Assembly: GCA_018267515.1 (NCBI GenBank)
Contig: JAFDYJ010000009.1
Coordinates: 51,347 to 115,346, forward strand
Origin: Bacteroidota bacterium
GTDB lineage: Bacteria > Bacteroidota > Bacteroidia > Chitinophagales > Chitinophagaceae
Length of the DNA stretch: 64,000 bases
Direction of reading: 5' to 3'
The translations under genes were made by a program, and so were the position numbers. Every line of letters begins with the position of its first letter. The first letter of the stretch is position 1. Below are positions 62,785-64,000 of the stretch, in pieces. The notes beneath the pieces were generated by a model. That model made no database searches, was not told the origin of the DNA, and worked only from the letters and a program-made list of their open reading frames with translations.

Positions 62785-63279
62785 ATGAATTTACTGACAC
62801 CTGCTTTTGGCCTTTTGATCTGGACATTCCTGGCGTTTATTATTGTATTTATTATTCTGAAAAAATTTGCCTGGCCTGCAATTATCGGAGGTCTTAAAAA
62901 AAGAGAGCAAACCATTGCTGATTCATTAGCTTCTGCTGAAAAAGTGAAAGCCGAAATGGCCCAGATGAAAAGTGAAAATGAAGAATTGCTTGCGAAAGCC
63001 CGAGAAGAAAGAGGGCAAATGCTGAAAGAGGCAAGAGAAACCAAAGACAAAATCATTAATGAAGCTAAAGAGCAGGCAAAAGAGGAAGCTAACAAAATTA
63101 TTATTGATGCACAAGCAGCTATTAATACTCAAAAAATGGCAGCTATTACGGAAGTAAAAAACCAGATAGGTAAGCTGGTGATCGAAGTGTCTGAGAAAGT
63201 ACTGAGAAGAGAATTGAGTAACAAAAAAGACCAGGAAGAACATGTAAAGAGCCTGGTAAATGAAGTTAAACTAAACTAA
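62785..63279 (+). CDS. atpF: F0F1 ATP synthase subunit b
   Basis: 164 residues from the ATG at 62785 (MNLLTPAFGLLIWTFLAFII); the open frame begins at 62686 but would overlap atpE and the hairpin. One N-terminal membrane helix is followed by a long charged coiled coil (about 35-150). It is the peripheral stalk that holds subunit delta and F1 against a. It ends 1 bp before atpH. Confidence 0.95.
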   Translation: MNLLTPAFGLLIWTFLAFIIVFIILKKFAWPAIIGGLKKREQTIADSLASAEKVKAEMAQMKSENEELLAKAREERGQMLKEARETKDKIINEAKEQAKEEANKIIIDAQAAINTQKMAAITEVKNQIGKLVIEVSEKVLRRELSNKKDQEEHVKSLVNEVKLN

Positions 63280-63280
63280 A

Positions 63281-63844
63281 ATGCCCAATCCACGCCTTGC
63301 TGCCCGGTATGCCAAATCACTGATTGACCTTTCAATTGAGAAAGGGCAGCTGGAATACGTGTTTTCAGATATGCAATGGCTTCAATCGGTTTGTAAAGGA
63401 AGTCGTGAATTTGTAAATGTACTGCGCAGCCCTATTATAAAGTCAGACAAAAAGCAAAAGATAATTGATGCAATCTTAAAGGAAAGGGTGAATGAACTGA
63501 CAGATGCTTTTACACATTTGCTGGTGCAAAAAGGAAGAGAGAGTAATTTACCTGAAATTATAACTGCATTTGTCAACCAATATAAAGAATACAAACAGAT
63601 CTATTCAGTAAAACTGACAACAGCTACTGAGTTAAGTGATGAGTTAAAAGCAGCAATAATCAAACAGATACAATCCGTTTCCGAAATGCAGAATATTGAA
63701 TTGGAAACAGTGGTAAAGCCGGAATTAATCGGCGGATTTGTATTGCAGGCAGGCGATCGGCTGGTAGATGCAAGTGTGGCTTATGATTTGAAAGAAGTAG
63801 CAAGACAATTTGAGAGCAACGACTTTGTTTATAAAATCCGATAA
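63281..63844 (+). CDS. atpH: F0F1 ATP synthase subunit delta
   Basis: 187 residues. The N-terminal helical bundle starts NPRLAARYAKSLIDLSIEKG. The C-terminal conserved segment is ELIGGFVLQAGDRLVDASVAYDLK. It connects the b stalk to the top of F1. The start lies 1 bp after atpF, indicating coupled translation. Confidence 0.95.
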   Translation: MPNPRLAARYAKSLIDLSIEKGQLEYVFSDMQWLQSVCKGSREFVNVLRSPIIKSDKKQKIIDAILKERVNELTDAFTHLLVQKGRESNLPEIITAFVNQYKEYKQIYSVKLTTATELSDELKAAIIKQIQSVSEMQNIELETVVKPELIGGFVLQAGDRLVDASVAYDLKEVARQFESNDFVYKIR

Positions 63845-63900
63845 GCTAAGGAGAAATCATTAATTCTATTTAAAAGAAAAATACAATAAACAAAATAATA

Positions 63901-64000
63901 TGGCAGAAATTAAACCTGATGAAATCAGTGCGATACTGCGGCAGCAGTTAAGCAACTTCAACGCCGGGGTTGACCTGGAAGAAGTAGGAACCGTATTGCA
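63901..64000 (+). CDS. atpA: F0F1 ATP synthase subunit alpha (N-terminus only)
   Basis: The ATG at 63901 opens a frame to the window edge: [20 protein letters not shown] and so on, the usual alpha N-terminus that binds delta. The ATPase domain lies beyond the window. It follows atpH by 56 bp, in the standard operon order. Confidence 0.93.

Overview
The window looks like chromosomal DNA of a Bacteroidota member, probably in or near the Chitinophagaceae. This rests on gene content only: gliding genes gldE and gldD behind mutY and ssb, a DUF3109 protein, a 31-residue basic AURKAIP1/COX24-type protein, TonB and HiPIP genes, many lipoproteins, frequent TTG/GTG starts and TAnnTTTG-type promoter motifs. 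I did not identify a genus. No tRNA, rRNA, CRISPR array or transposase gene was seen.

Layout. 1-18.7 kb is housekeeping: a partial lipoprotein, comF, radA, a YugP-type membrane protease, RNase G/E, a TPR protein, HU, mutY, ssb, gldE, gldD, DUF3109, a LutB-like iron-sulfur protein, an EamA exporter, purH and comEC. 19.0-35.0 kb is an accessory locus for secreted cysteine-rich peptides (below). 35.2-44.8 kb is a same-strand catabolic cluster: sugar-nucleotide-type dehydrogenase, DapA/NanA-like aldolase, M20 amidohydrolase, lipoprotein dehydrogenase, NagA-like deacetylase, Tat-exported HiPIP and a TonB-dependent receptor. 45.0-48.1 kb holds an LtaS-like sulfatase gene between two ~437-bp direct repeats. 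48.0-56.2 kb carries an M16 peptidase, galE, a PiT phosphate transporter with its DUF47 partner, and a PhoR/PhoB-like pair. 56.4-61.2 kb has a large exported protein with a possible caspase-fold C-terminus, an ABC exporter and a small gene plus nucleotidyltransferase pair. From 61.3 kb the ATP synthase operon runs out of the window (atpB, E, F, H, A).

The most interesting part is 19.0-35.0 kb. A small HTH gene diverges from a VKOR/DsbA fusion gene. Then come four units, each made of a structured leader region, a double-glycine precursor peptide, a hairpin and an exported TlpA-like thioredoxin protein. A C39-peptidase ABC exporter, an HlyD-type adaptor, a fifth precursor and two exported unknowns follow. 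All five cores have an even number of cysteines (6, 8, 6, 6, 8), which fits disulfide bonding by the VKOR/DsbA and TlpA proteins. Between units lie broken copies of the VKOR 3' end and the ABC-exporter 5' end. The array therefore looks built by repeated recombination of the VKOR-to-ABC interval, which keeps the leader constant and swaps precursor/TlpA pairs. The leader regions show compensatory base changes in two stems, suggesting conserved RNA (or single-strand DNA) structure.

A second theme is GC-rich palindromic repeats inserted in frame in coding genes: purH (twice), the VKOR gene, the ABC exporter linker and the HlyD N-terminus.
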